Positions 12,441-23,049 of a stretch of 64,000 nucleotides of DNA are shown here, piece by piece; the stretch's first letter is position 1; the number at the start of each line of letters is the position of its first letter. The stretch spans positions 32,749,885-32,813,884 of the forward strand of contig CM046842.1 in NCBI GenBank assembly GCA_025618425.1, in the 5' to 3' direction. The notes beneath the pieces were generated by a model. It was not told the origin of the DNA and searched no databases. It saw nothing but the letters and a program-made list of their open reading frames with translations. The stretch is from Heliocidaris tuberculata. Lineage: Eukaryota; Echinodermata; Echinoidea; Camarodonta; Echinometridae. A program made the translations under genes and the position numbers.

Positions 12441-12715
12441 AAAAATGAGTGAAGGCTGAAACACCCTGTTTAGGCTTTTACTTGCTTTAATTTGCAAACT
12501 TTCGCTCACTTATACGGAAATAATCTCGCTCGGTCGCTACGCTCCCTTGCATACTATTACTTTAAACGGTAAACTATTGCAGAAGATCTCAAAAACATAG
12601 GTATTACTTAGGCAAAGATTCCCCTGTGTTAGACAACAGACAATGTAAAATCCCTTTAAGACTTATTGCAAGGTCAACAATTAGGGGAACGCGGGAAGCC
12701 TCTGGCTGGAATTAT

Positions 12716-12995
12716 ACCCCCCCTAAAAAAAAAAACAACAAACAAACAAACAACAACAACAAAACAAAACAAAACAAAACAAACAAAAAACACAAATCAC
12801 AAAACACACACAAAAAAACAAAAAACAAAAAACAAAAACAAAACAAAAACAAACCAAAAAAACCAAAAAAAAAATAAACAAACGAACAAACAACAAAACA
12901 AACAACAAACAAAAAAACAACTACAACAGCAAACAAACAAAACAGACACACACACACACAAAAAAAAACAACAACAACACAGAAATACCCGATTT
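12716..12995. repeat. (CAAA)n/(CAAAA)n low-complexity tract
   Basis: About 275 bases composed almost only of A and C in CAAA, CAAAA and CAAC patterns, with a (CA)n segment near 12948-12960. Open frames through it (K/T/N/Q or F/V/C-rich) are not genes. Confidence 0.9.
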
Positions 12996-13572
12996 TCGTG
13001 AATGGTGATTCGCTTGGATTTGCCTGTGTTTGGCCAAAGTCCTCTAAAAAACTGTTCCAAAATCGCAAAATAAACATTATTTCCTAAGGAATCTGCCAAA
13101 ACCGAAAGTTTTTTATACCGCAAAATGCAAAATATTCCTTTTCATCCCTTTTATTTTCCTTTTGGGGGGGGGGGGGAGGGGGGACGGGCCGGTACAGACC
13201 CCAGACTGACCCACAATGACATAATTGCAATCGCCGCCCTTCCTAAATATTTTCATCTAGTTAATAACTGAACTCAAATACGTGTTTTATTGCTTTTGTG
13301 CTATTTAAGCCACAATAAACCATACCATTATTCAATACAACATGTTTCCTAAAGCACAACTTGGATCTGATATCCCTTTAAATGTCTGCAAATTTACTAT
13401 TACTTTACCTTATAAAAAATGTTTGTTTTCCTTTTCTGAATCACAAAATTAAAATGCCTTGATTGCTACATCAATTTTTGTAGCTCTAAAACATACAAAT
13501 TACATGTACCACTAATTCAACAGGTACATACTCTATAATATGAACTTTGACCTACATTCTGAGCAAAGTAAA

Positions 13573-13619
<47 letters not shown>

Positions 13620-14160
13620 CAGCCTGAAAAGCCAAACTGCTTTTTATCTGAAAAACCTCTCTGAAGTTTAAGGCTCTAACTTTTGGTTACATCGAACCTT
13701 TCTCGCAGTTTCATAACCCACAGTCTGACACAACATAGATTCACTTTCTAATACACCTTGTGCCAAATTATCTTGTAAAACTCATATTCATAGCACTAAA
13801 ATTTCTATACTTTCATTATGATAATCTCTAACCAAATACACAGTTTAAGTATTTGTTTATGAAATTAACACTCATCGCTATTTCACATGTAGTGTAGCGA
13901 ATACATTGTACATTCATAACGGCTATGTGTAATAAATCTTTTCGATATCAAACTTTGATCTTAAAATCAATTGTCATATTACTTACTCTTTGGGCGATAT
14001 TAAGTTGCAACATCAGACAAATTTGGGAAGTTTTGATCCCAACAAATTTCAACATGTTATCTTATAGTCAGAAATTTATAGCTGCGAAGATTCTTGAGAA
14101 AATCATGGTGTCCTTGAAGACAAATCTAAGGTGTTTTTAAATTCACTGAAAAGAAAATGC
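12996..14160. other. Intergenic stretch with short microsatellites
   Basis: Contains a poly-G tract (about 13165-13183) and a (CT)n(AT)n microsatellite (about 13571-13617). I see no exon or RNA gene. Confidence 0.4.
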
Positions 14161-14164
14161 TGTT

Positions 14165-14535
14165 TCAACGAAACAATCCTCTTCTCTTTCCTTAATCCAT
14201 CTCCTTCTCTTTTTTCTTCTTCTCTTTCCTTACATTTCTTTGTTTTTCCTTACATCTATCCTCTTCAGTCTCCTTATGTATTTCTTTGTTTTTCCTCTTC
14301 TATATCCTCTCCCCTTTCCTTATGTTTTTCTTTGTTTTTCCTTTCATCTATCCTCTCCCCTATCCTTTTGTATTTCTTTGTTTTTTCCATCCATCTATCC
14401 TATTCTCTTTCCTTGCATCTATCCTCTTCTCTTTCCTAATGTATTTCTTTGTTTTTCCTTGCATCTATCCTCTTCTCTTTCCTTATTTATTTCTTTGTTT
14501 TTCCTTCCATTTATCTTCTTATCTTTTCCTTGTGA
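14165..14535 (+). repeat. Pyrimidine-rich minisatellite array B
   Basis: About seven copies of a ~45-52-bp unit that contains the array A core (TTCTTTGTTTTTCC) plus CATCTATCCTCTTCTCTTTC. The unit form is the one found in array C (20285-21810) rather than array A. Several plus frames are open through it; none is a gene. Confidence 0.9.
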
Positions 14536-14990
14536 GCTTTTGCCACTTTTCCATTTCATGATAATAATAGTAATAATAATGACAATATTGATAAAGCGTA
14601 CATATGATTCTCTAGAGATACCCAAAGAGTTTACAGAATCATCATCACAACACTTTCTAGCAGTACACCAATCCTTCCTCGCATCTGCTCCCTATCTGTG
14701 ATATTCTCTACTCTTAACCATTAGGAATATAGCTTCCCTTCATGATTAAACAAAAAAGAAAACATTAAAGACCTACCTTTTCTTCCAATAGTGGTAAATT
14801 TCTACTTCAGATACTTTTATATAAGATTATTCTATTTGTAGAGAACATAGAGAATTATTATTATGCACTAAATAAATCGAACGTTATTATTATTTACTAA
14901 AATAGTTTCATTGCAATGCTCAAAACAGAAATATCAAAAGCTGAAGCACCAGGTGCCACGTAACTGCTATACATCACACACACCTGGGGG
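14536..14990. other. Intergenic stretch, no gene recognised
   Basis: AT-rich sequence with a small (AAT)n patch near 14563-14582. Nothing else is supported. Confidence 0.4.
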
Positions 14991-14994
14991 AGGG

Positions 14995-15130
14995 GGCGGT
15001 TTCACAGTGTCCTGTCAGTGATTTTTACCCACAAATTTGCTCTCAGCCAATCAGATGCAAGGATTTCAGTAGCTTATAACAGTTATTGCAACTTGTCATT
15101 GATGACAAGCTTTATGAAACAGGGCCCTGT
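14995..15130. repeat. Dispersed repeat segment ending GAAACAGGGCCC
   Basis: Contains CAGCCAATCAGATGCAAGG, the palindrome CTTGTCATTGATGACAAG (15095-15112) and the terminus ATGAAACAGGGCCCTG. From memory this pattern is one end of a common non-autonomous element in aquatic animal genomes. The opposite end is not visible here. Confidence 0.45.
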
Positions 15131-16460
15131 TTTTCTCACGTCGCAATAAAAGAGCGAAAGGATTGGCGCACAGTTGGCACCTCATACAAGGGCGGATTCA
15201 GGCTTTTTTTGTTCTTGCTGTAAAACAAAAGGGGGTGTGCAAAATTATGACAAACAAAACATACGTTAGAAATTTGTACTTTTTTCTGTCTAAAATGTAA
15301 AAGGTGCATTTTTTTTTTAAATTTACGGCAAGTTTGGATAGATTTAAGGGGGGCAGGGGATGGTTGTGCCCCCCACCCACATCCGTCAAGATCGGATATA
15401 TCTAACCTGTGAAAAAAAAAAAAAAAAAAAACCCCGCTCTGCGAGCGATGCAGTCTAACCGACGAACACGGCAGTGGAGGTTTATTTGTAGCATTTACTG
15501 GCAAAGACGTACTCTACCACGATTGCATACGAAGAACCAGGACCAGGAGCAGAGTTATATTGTTGATCATCACAAGATGGCGAAGAACCCTTCATGCGCT
15601 TGGGTATGTTTTTGAAGGCAGTATCAGCAAATAATAACCATACTTTTAAAAGATGTACTTTCCCTTTCCGCTATGACTCATTTCATTATATGAAATATAA
15701 TATAGTGAGAGATTAATTATGGATTTTTATGTATTATCTAATTGCCTCAATTCGTGAAGTTTATCTTCCTAAAAAAAAGACACATGCGTGTTGCTGTATA
15801 CACAGCCTTTTATTTAAAAAAAAGAAGAAAAAAATATATATATACAGGTAATCAGAATATGATAAATCGTTTCCAGGAAGATGACAATAAAATTATATAT
15901 TCATGATTACTTAAAAAGAATAAATGATATATAAGAAACAGGGGGGGGGGGGATGCAGCCATAACTGGCCAGCAAGGATATGTGTTTGTAATTTAATGCC
16001 AAATATAGTTTAATGACGACATTACTTTTTTTTCTAATAAAGTGCGGAAATTTAAAATCTAGATGGTTGAAATTCAGGCAAAAGACATGAGCCCGCCAGG
16101 GTTATTTTCCTCTAAGTGATAAAAAAGAGAATAATGCATTAATTAAAATGGGTTATAAAAGAATATAAATTTGAGCTAATGTATCAATGTTTTGCTAAAC
16201 TTTTTGCAGTGCCCCCTTTTCCATAACATGACCCCCTTTTGGACGATAGGCCTACCACCCCCTTCGAAAAAAAAAAAAAGAAGCGTGAGCAACATCGATT
16301 GTTTAGGTGAAGAAGATGATTTAAAAGCTGAGTTGGGATATAAAGTATGGTCATGATTGTGAAAGTTATTTCAAAATCTTACAAAATTAAGAAATGATAT
16401 TCAGGGAAGAGGCGTCAGCCCCGCTTGCGTAAAATGTCTTTCCCCTAGGCCTAGGACGAT
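15131..16460. other. Intergenic stretch, no gene recognised
   Basis: Contains a 'GGGCGGATTCAGG' segment at about 15190-15202 (a relative of the GGCGGATCCAGGG elements at 17352 and 22593), poly-A/poly-T runs, a short (TA)n near 15836 and a poly-G run near 15942. No exon is supported. Confidence 0.35.
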
Positions 16461-16467
16461 GGTGCTG

Positions 16468-16532
16468 TGCCGGTTCTCGAACCCAATTAAGGGACTAAAC
16501 CACAAAACTACACGTACGTGGAGACCCATTAC
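16468..16532 (-). repeat. tRNA-derived SINE head, degenerate
   Basis: On the minus strand the sequence reads like a decayed tRNA: an A-box-like GTAGTTTTGTGGTTTAGTCC followed by a B box GGTTCGAGAACC. It sits about 300 bases from a second tRNA-like head at 17038-17106. No acceptor-stem pairing supports a functional tRNA. Confidence 0.5.
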
Positions 16533-16673
16533 ACCCAGACACTCATATTGGGATAGAGAAACATTACGATTAGGGGGCCCTATAACCAGGCGTGTCGAAC
16601 ATTTTAGTTATCCGGTGTCCCACAATAATAATTATAATGATAATGATGGTGATGCTGATTATATCAGTAATGA

Positions 16674-16675
<2 letters not shown>

Positions 16676-16730
<55 letters not shown>

Positions 16731-16775
16731 CACTACTACTACTACTACTATTACTACTACTACTACTACTACTAC
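16676..16775. repeat. (TAC)n trinucleotide microsatellite
   Basis: About 33 nearly perfect ACT/TAC units with two interruptions (CCACTAC and TATTAC). The poly-Thr and poly-Leu open frames over it are artefacts. Confidence 0.95.
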
Positions 16776-16839
16776 TAACAATAACGATTATAATACTACT
16801 AATCTAATGTTTATAGTAACAATAATAATCATAATAATA

Positions 16840-17106
16840 AAGGGATATATTCATAGCGGTAATATTCACCAAACAAGGTGTCGAAAGGCGTTAAAATATT
16901 ACCCCGGCTCTAAGTTACCGGATTTCGTTGCTCACAGCATTCAAGGAATTACTTCATACCGGTAGCCTGTCCATTTAACCCTTGAATGTCGAGTGGCGAA
17001 TGTAGACGAATATCTTGCCAAAGGACAGTAGTGCCGTACCGGGGTTCGAACCCACGATCCCCGCATCTCCAGTCAAATGTTTAAAGTACTCGACTACGAC
17101 ACCTCT
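16840..17106 (-). repeat. tRNA-derived SINE with intact-looking A and B boxes
   Basis: Read on the minus strand from about 17106: an A-box-like GTCGTAGTCGAGTACTTTAA, then GACTGGAGATGCGGGGATC, then the B box GGGTTCGAACCCC (17040-17052 on plus). An unrelated body follows (CCTTTGGCAAGATATTCGTC ... GGTTAAATGGACAGG), ending near an (ATT)n-like tail. This is the layout of a Pol III-transcribed SINE, not of a working tRNA gene, since the 5' and 3' acceptor arms do not pair. Confidence 0.65.
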
Positions 17107-17351
17107 CTAAACATAAGGGCTCTAGTCTACACCCATACGTAAACATAGTATTCTGGCATCCTTAACAACCAAAGTATAGTTTTCCTTCATGTTTTTCTCT
17201 CATCCACGCTCTATGAGGGCTTTAAACTTGATGCAAGGATTAGATATAGTAAAACCTTAAATGATTAGAGGTCAGTAACTTCGAGGAAAGATGACACATG
17301 AATTAGCTGAGCAATTTCTCGTTTGGTACTATTTTAAATAAACTATCTTGA

Positions 17352-17571
17352 CCAGGGGCAGATCCAGGGAGGGGGGATGCCGGGGTCTCGGGCCCCCTCT
17401 TCTTGGAAAAAAGAAACAACCCCAAAAGGCCCGGACCCCCTCCCCTTGGACAAAGAAAGACACCACGAAAATGCTATTTTTATTCTTTCTTTTTTTTTTT
17501 TTTTTTTTGCTTATCAGAAAATTTTGTGAATATTGAGTCCCCTCCCTCACAAACTCCTGAATCCGCCACTG
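17352..17571. mobile_element. MITE with GGCAGATCCAGGG inverted ends
   Basis: The left end CCAGGGGCAGATCCAGGGAG and the right end TCCTGAATCCGCCACTG are imperfect inverted repeats about 220 bp apart. The interior is G-rich on the left and C-rich near the right end, with a poly-T run. The same end motif appears at 22593-22760 (both ends) and near 15190 and 24751 (one end each). There is no coding capacity. Confidence 0.6.
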
Positions 17572-19510
17572 ATCTTAATTGGATAATTCTCAGTGCCTTT
17601 CTGGAACCCTCTAGTATACATTTGAAATTTCATCTGGCTAGGGGAGAAAATTCCCCGAAAAGTAAACTTGGCAGATGGGACAATAAAAACGTGATGTTGG
17701 GACACACTGAGATCGTACACAAAATATCATACACACAATGATTAAAGACCAAGAGATTGGAGTTCTAAAGGATTTAAAAGTTGACATTTTCATGGTATTA
17801 CCTGCATTATTACAATTTCTTTCAAATGTCACTTATCTATTGCTATTTTCATAGAATGAAGTGTAACTAAGAAGAAGAAGAAAACAACAACAACAACAAC
17901 AACATCATAGTGCAAGTCTCTATGTCCGTGTCTCTGTCTCTGTCTCCCCCTGTCCCTCTCTCTCCCCTTCCAATATCTATCAAACCCAACATCTGTAAGC
18001 CATACAACATCTGCACGGTAATTATGCTTGAAAAACACAATAAAGTTGTGAAGAACAACGATGCGTAAAAAAAACTTGCATTGTCCTCTGCATTTCATTT
18101 GACACCGTACCTCAAAGCGACATATTTATAGAAATTATAGACAGATCGTCTAATTCTCAATAACCTTCAAAAGCGTCGCCACGTTCGAAGGCATGGTGTC
18201 GCTGAGTACTAAGTATTATGATGTATATGGTAGGCTTCAAAAGAATGTTGTGTTCTGTGAAAGATGAAACATAATTTTTGAGTTTTTTATCATGTTTATG
18301 TCAGTTTGAAATGATATCAGAGAGGAAAATGGTTGCTTAAAAGGATTGCTCTTCAAATGCCCTTAAATACGATATATGACGAGAATCCACTAAAACGTTT
18401 GGAACCAACTTTCATGCCACGTATGATTGTGGATGTAGGCCCATATAACCATTTGTATGTGCAGTGCATGTGACTTTCTGCAAGACTAAAACAATTTCAG
18501 TCATTTAGATGATTAAACCAAACTTTACACTAAACACCAGTACTTATTGAAAACATAATAAACCTTCACCAGATGTTCCCAGACAGTTCACAATAAAATC
18601 CCTTGACCAGTACTCAAATCAAGCCTATGAGAAACCGGACTGACGATAACTCGGGTTGGAGATCATCAGTCATTTTCGCGAGGGGGACTGACGCCTGTTG
18701 CTCAAATATCAGCTGTCATGTTTATAAATAAATAAATGAACACGTATGTTCTCCCTGACGTGTTTCAAGGTAATTCATGAAATATTTGATACATTTTTAT
18801 ATATTTGTTTATTTAAAAATCAAAGTATGCAGAATTATCTTCCCCATATTTTGATTGTTTATTTGTGATCAGTTGATAGGGTTTTCATAATTGAAGTCCC
18901 CTAATATTTCTGTATTTGCAACTACCATGCAGGGGTGTAGAAAAGAAAGGAGAGCAAAATGAATGAATAAATTAACAAGTAAATAAATAAATGAATATTA
19001 ATAGATGAATGTATGCATGATAATACAAAAATAAAATTACAATACCTTTTTGATTCATAAAAAAATCTCGGCACTAACACACCATCTCTATAGGTAAATT
19101 ATATGAAATTGGTATATCAGTTGACCCTGATGAGCTTTTTTTTTTTTTTAGATTCCCTATATTGGAAACACTGTCTATAAGTTATCCTTTTTATATATAT
19201 ACATACATATATCTATATATATTGTAAGAAATGTTCCTCAAACACAACGCTGGTGGTCACTCATAGTTGTTTTAGTGGAAGGTATAATGAAAGAAATGTC
19301 ACTATGAGACGGTCGTAGCTTTTATTGTCCTCCTTATCCTACATATGTATATTTTATTATTATTATTATTTTGATGGTCTCTTCCAGATAAAATCCATCC
19401 TGTTACTAACTCTCTGCGTGCTAAGCTTTTATCTTGGAAGGAATGGACATAACTTAGGTACTAACTTACCTATAACTTCACTCTTTATGTGCCACTCAAA
19501 TAACATGCCG
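17572..19510. other. Intergenic stretch, no gene recognised
   Basis: AT-rich sequence with an (AAC)n patch (about 17880-17905), a CT-rich stretch (17920-17970), a poly-T run (about 19137-19149) and an AT dinucleotide patch near 19193-19222. No exon or RNA gene is supported. Confidence 0.4.
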
Positions 19511-20174
19511 GTTAGGGCTGGCGTCCACTAGAGCGCCGACAACATTAGGAAGGGTTGCGGAAGCAAATTTTGTCATTTCGGCATTCGTTCCGCGTCAGAC
19601 GCGGAAAAATTATGCAAATTATTGTTTCCTGAGACATTATTAAGAATGTCAACACATTGACTGCAGTCAGTCCTAGGAGCGTCCTAGGAATCATTCAGGA
19701 ATGTCCCGAAATGCCGCGGAAAATGCTGATCGTGGCAGGACAGTGCGGACACATCTAGGATCACACCAGGAGTGGTAAAATTACGGACAAGGACAATCCT
19801 GAAACATTCTGCGTGGCTTCCGCTTGCCTTCGCGAAGCTTCCGGCCCAGCGGAAGCTTTCAGGAGCGTTTCCGGAGAATGCGCAAGTGTTAAAGAATGGC
19901 AAGATGTCCTGACGATGTCCGGACGACAATGCGGACAAGTTGCCGAAGGTGATAGGAAGTTCATTTCCGCGTCCAAATTTTGGTCAAGACCAAAATTTGG
20001 ACGCGGAAATTTTGCTCTCTCCTGAAGCTGCGGAAACGCTGGGAAGTGTTCAGGAATGGTGAAGACAGTGAACGGAGCCTTTCAAGAATATGCGGAGAAC
20101 TTGCTGAATGAATGCGGAATGACTAATCTTGCATTCCGCGTCTTGTCCGCGCCCTAGTGGATGCCTAGTCTAAC
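19511..20174. mobile_element. Non-autonomous element with GTCCACTAG inverted ends
   Basis: A 664-bp unit. The left end GTTAGGGCTGGCGTCCACTA matches the reverse complement of the right end (ending CTAGTGGATGCCTAGTCTAAC) over about 26 bases with about five differences. The interior is markedly more GC- and CpG-rich than the surroundings and repeats motifs such as GCGGACAAG, TTCAGGAATG and GGAAGC(T/A)T. A 23-bp perfect hairpin lies at 19963-20010. Open frames on both strands (around 70-84 codons) show no family resemblance. Target duplication is unclear. Confidence 0.6.
19963..20010. repeat. Perfect 23-bp hairpin with 2-base loop
   Basis: The arm at 19963-19985 begins ATTTCCGCGTCC and ends TTTTGGTC. 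It is followed by AA and then its exact reverse complement at 19988-20010. There are no mismatches over 23 pairs. It lies inside the element at 19511-20174. Confidence 0.95.
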
Positions 20175-20284
20175 ACAGTATACTTCAGGTTTAGTCAACA
20201 GTATCTAGTATAAATTCATTACATACAGGTGATTTGGGGACTATCAAGAAGTGGATTGTTTCCCTTTTGTTAATTGGTTAATTG

Positions 20285-21810
20285 GTTAGATGGAAAGAAA
20301 AACAAAGAAATACATAAACAAAGGGGAGAGGACATAGAAGAGGGAAAAAGGGAAATACATAAGGAAAGAGAAGAGCATAGATGAAAGGAAAAACAAAGAA
20401 ATACAAAAGGATAGGGGTGAGGATAGATGAAAGGAAAAACAAAGAACTACATAAGGAAAGTGGAAAGATATAGAAGAGGAAAAACAAAGAAATACATAAG
20501 GAACGAAAAGAAGATAGATGAAAAGGAAAAGAAAGAAATACAAGGAAAGTGAAGAGGACTGATGGAAGGAAAAAACAAAGAAATAGATAAGGAAATAGAA
20601 AAGGATACATTGAAGGAAAAGCAAAGAAATACATTGATCCTCTTCTCTTTCATTATGTAGTTCGTTGTTTTTTCTTCCATCTATCCTATTCCCTTTATTT
20701 ATGTATTTCTTTGTTTTTCCTTCCATCTATCCTTTTCTCTTTCCTTATATATTTATTTTTTTCTTTCATCCATCCTTTTCCCTTTCTTTATGTATTTCTC
20801 TCTTTTTCCTTCCACCCATCATCTTCACTTTCCTTGTGTATTTTTTTGTTTTTCCTTCCATCTATCCTCACCCCTTTCCTTATGTTTTCCTTTGTTTTTC
20901 ATTCCATCTATCCTCTTTTCTTTCCTTCCGTCGATCCTCTTCTCTTTCCTTATGTATTTCATTGTTTTTCCTCTTCTATATCTTCTCTCTTTTCCTTATG
21001 TATTTCTTTGTTTTTCCTTTCATCTATCCTCTCCCCTTTCCTTATGTTTTCCTTTGTTTTTCATTCCATGTATCCTCTTTTCTTTCCTTCCGTCGATCCT
21101 CTTCTCTTTCCTTATGTATTTCATTGTTTTTCCTCTTCTATATCTTCTCTCTTTTCCTTATGTATTTCTTTGTTTTTCCTTTCATCTATCCTCTCCCCTA
21201 TCCTTTTGTATTTCTTTGCTTTTCCTTCCATCTACCATCTCTTTACTTGTGGATTTCTTTGTTTTTCCTTCCATCTATCTTCTTCTCTTTCCCTCCATCT
21301 ATCCCCTTCTCAATTCTTATATATTTCTTCGTTTTTCCTTCCATCTATCCTCTTCTCTTTCCTTATGTATTTCTTTGTTTTCCTCTTCTATATCCTCTCC
21401 CCTTTCTTTATATTTTCCTTTTTCCCTTCCATCTATTCTCTTCTCTTTCCTTCCATCTATACTCTTCTCTTTCCTTGTATTTTTCCCCTTTTATCTATCC
21501 TCTCCCCTGTCCTTTTGTATTTCTTTGTTTTTCCTTCCATCTATCCTCTCCCCTTTCCTTATGTTTTCCTTTCTTTTCATTCCATGTATCCTCTTCTCTT
21601 TCCTTCCATCGATCCTCTTCTCTTTCCTTATGTATTTCTTTGTTTTTCCTCTTCTATATCTTCTCTCTTTTCCTTATATATTTCTTTGTTTTTCCTTTCA
21701 GCTATCCTCTCCCCTATCCTTTTGTATTTCCTTTTTTTCCCTTCCATCTATCCTCTCCCCTTAACTTATGTTTTTCTTTGTTTTTCCTTCCATCTATCCT
21801 CTCGTCATCG
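20285..21810. repeat. Minisatellite array C with internal strand inversion
   Basis: The same unit family as arrays A and B. From 20285 to about 20632 the unit runs on the minus strand (GAAAAACAAAGAAATACATA). From about 20640 to 21810 it runs on the plus strand (TATGTATTTCTTTGTTTTTC), so the array is a head-to-head/tail-to-tail inversion. Part of the plus portion shows a higher-order period of about 162 bp (TATGTTTTCCTTTG at 20881 and 21043, again near 21559). Long open frames of 300-390 codons in all plus frames are composition artefacts. Confidence 0.95.
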
Positions 21811-22520
21811 TATGTAAGAAATTTGTTTAATCTGTCGCTTAGCTAAGAAAAAGTGCTTAATGCTTTCAGAATACAGCTAGAACATATTTCAGAACTAGGA
21901 CATGTATGTAATAGAGATTTTGTACCTATATCTGATTCTTTTTATCATCATTAAATATATTTCAATAAAAAAATAAATAAGAACATTTCTTAAACTAAAA
22001 TCATTTTTCGAAACTTTTCTAAAACTTAAGAAAAAAAAAAGTCTAAGAAGTTATTGAATACGGCCCCTGGATCCTGAGGATTTTATTTTCTTGCCTCCAA
22101 CCCTCCCCCCCCCCCCCCCTGCTCAATTTACGCAATATGCAGACCTAGCGAGATGACTTATTTTGCTCAGTGTTCCCTGTCTGTATCTCTGTAACTTATT
22201 GTCTCGAATTTTACGGAAAGGCTTCTTGAATCAAATCAAGATAGTTAACTGGAGGGGGGAAAAAAGAAAAAAAAAGGCATGACATCGCAAATAGGCGTAC
22301 CCTTAATTTTATACAACAAAAACTGAATGTATGTCGTCCTTCAATATCTCGTATATTCACCTCCAAATTCAGGATTTCCCAACTACAAATATATGATATA
22401 TATATATATATACATACAAAGACAAAGATAGTGTATCAACACAGATAATGCATTGTAGTCAGTAAGTAGATGTTTTATTTTCTCAAATTTTCGACGTTCC
22501 CTGGCGTCTTCTTCATACAT
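21811..22520. other. Intergenic stretch, no gene recognised
   Basis: Contains poly-A (about 22030), poly-C (about 22105-22119) and a short AT run (about 22392-22412). No exon seen. Confidence 0.4.
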
Positions 22521-22522
22521 TC

Positions 22523-22525
<3 letters not shown>

Positions 22526-22580
<55 letters not shown>
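22526..22580. repeat. (AT)n microsatellite
   Basis: About 55 uninterrupted bases of TA dinucleotide directly upstream of a MITE at 22593. Confidence 0.95.
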
Positions 22581-22584
<4 letters not shown>

Positions 22585-22592
22585 TTATATAC

Positions 22593-22760
22593 AGGGCGGA
22601 TCCAGGGATGGGGGTCGAATTGGCCGCCCCCCCCCCCCTTTGAAACTCAACTGGCATACCTTAAGTACACACACACACACACAAAAACAAAAAAAAAAAA
22701 AAACCTCCTTACTTTTCTGGCTCCGGCGCCCTCTTAAACACAATCCTGGATCTGCCCATG
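22593..22760. mobile_element. MITE with GGGCGGATCCAGGG inverted ends
   Basis: AGGGCGGATCCAGGGATGGG at the left and CAATCCTGGATCTGCCCATG at the right are inverted repeats. The interior holds a poly-C run, a (CA)n run (about 22669-22682) and a poly-A run. It is the same family as 17352-17571. It lies about 290 bp upstream of the glycosyltransferase exon, probably in its preceding intron. Confidence 0.65.
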
Positions 22761-23049
22761 ATATAGAGGCCTATTTTGTGTCCAACGGAGTGATTTATTC
22801 TGTGTGTGTGAGTGTGTGTGCGTCTCTCTCTCTCTCTATCTATATACATGTATGTGTGTGGGTGTGGGTGTGTGGGGGGTGGGGTGTTTATTCATCTTCC
22901 TCTTTGTATCTCTATCACTTCATCCTTTTCTTACTCTTCATTATATATATATTTTTTTTTTTTTTAAACACGAATTCAGTATATTTTTCATTTTCTAAGA
23001 ATTTATGTCCCAAAAATGTTTCACGATTTTTTTTTTTAATTTCTCAAAG
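22761..23049. other. Probable intron 3' portion upstream of the glycosyltransferase exon
   Basis: GT-rich and T-rich sequence ending in a strong polypyrimidine tract and AG (T-run, AATTTCTCAAAG, ending 23049) immediately before an open reading frame. It contains a (GT)n/(TC)n microsatellite at about 22800-22880. Confidence 0.55.

Noticed and set aside
12626..13123. K/T/N/Q-rich and F/C/V-rich frames on both strands
   Set aside because: Arise from a (CAAA)n tract; no family match.
16459..16965. 168-codon frame with a long poly-Thr stretch
   Set aside because: The poly-Thr comes from a (TAC)n microsatellite and the ends come from SINE sequence; no coding evidence.
17038..17106. Possible tRNA gene on the minus strand
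   Set aside because: A and B boxes are present, but acceptor stems do not pair and a SINE body follows, so it is a tRNA-derived SINE.
20665..21846. Plus-strand open frames of 324 to 393 codons
   Set aside because: Same minisatellite family as above, again open in three frames at once; repetitive translation only.
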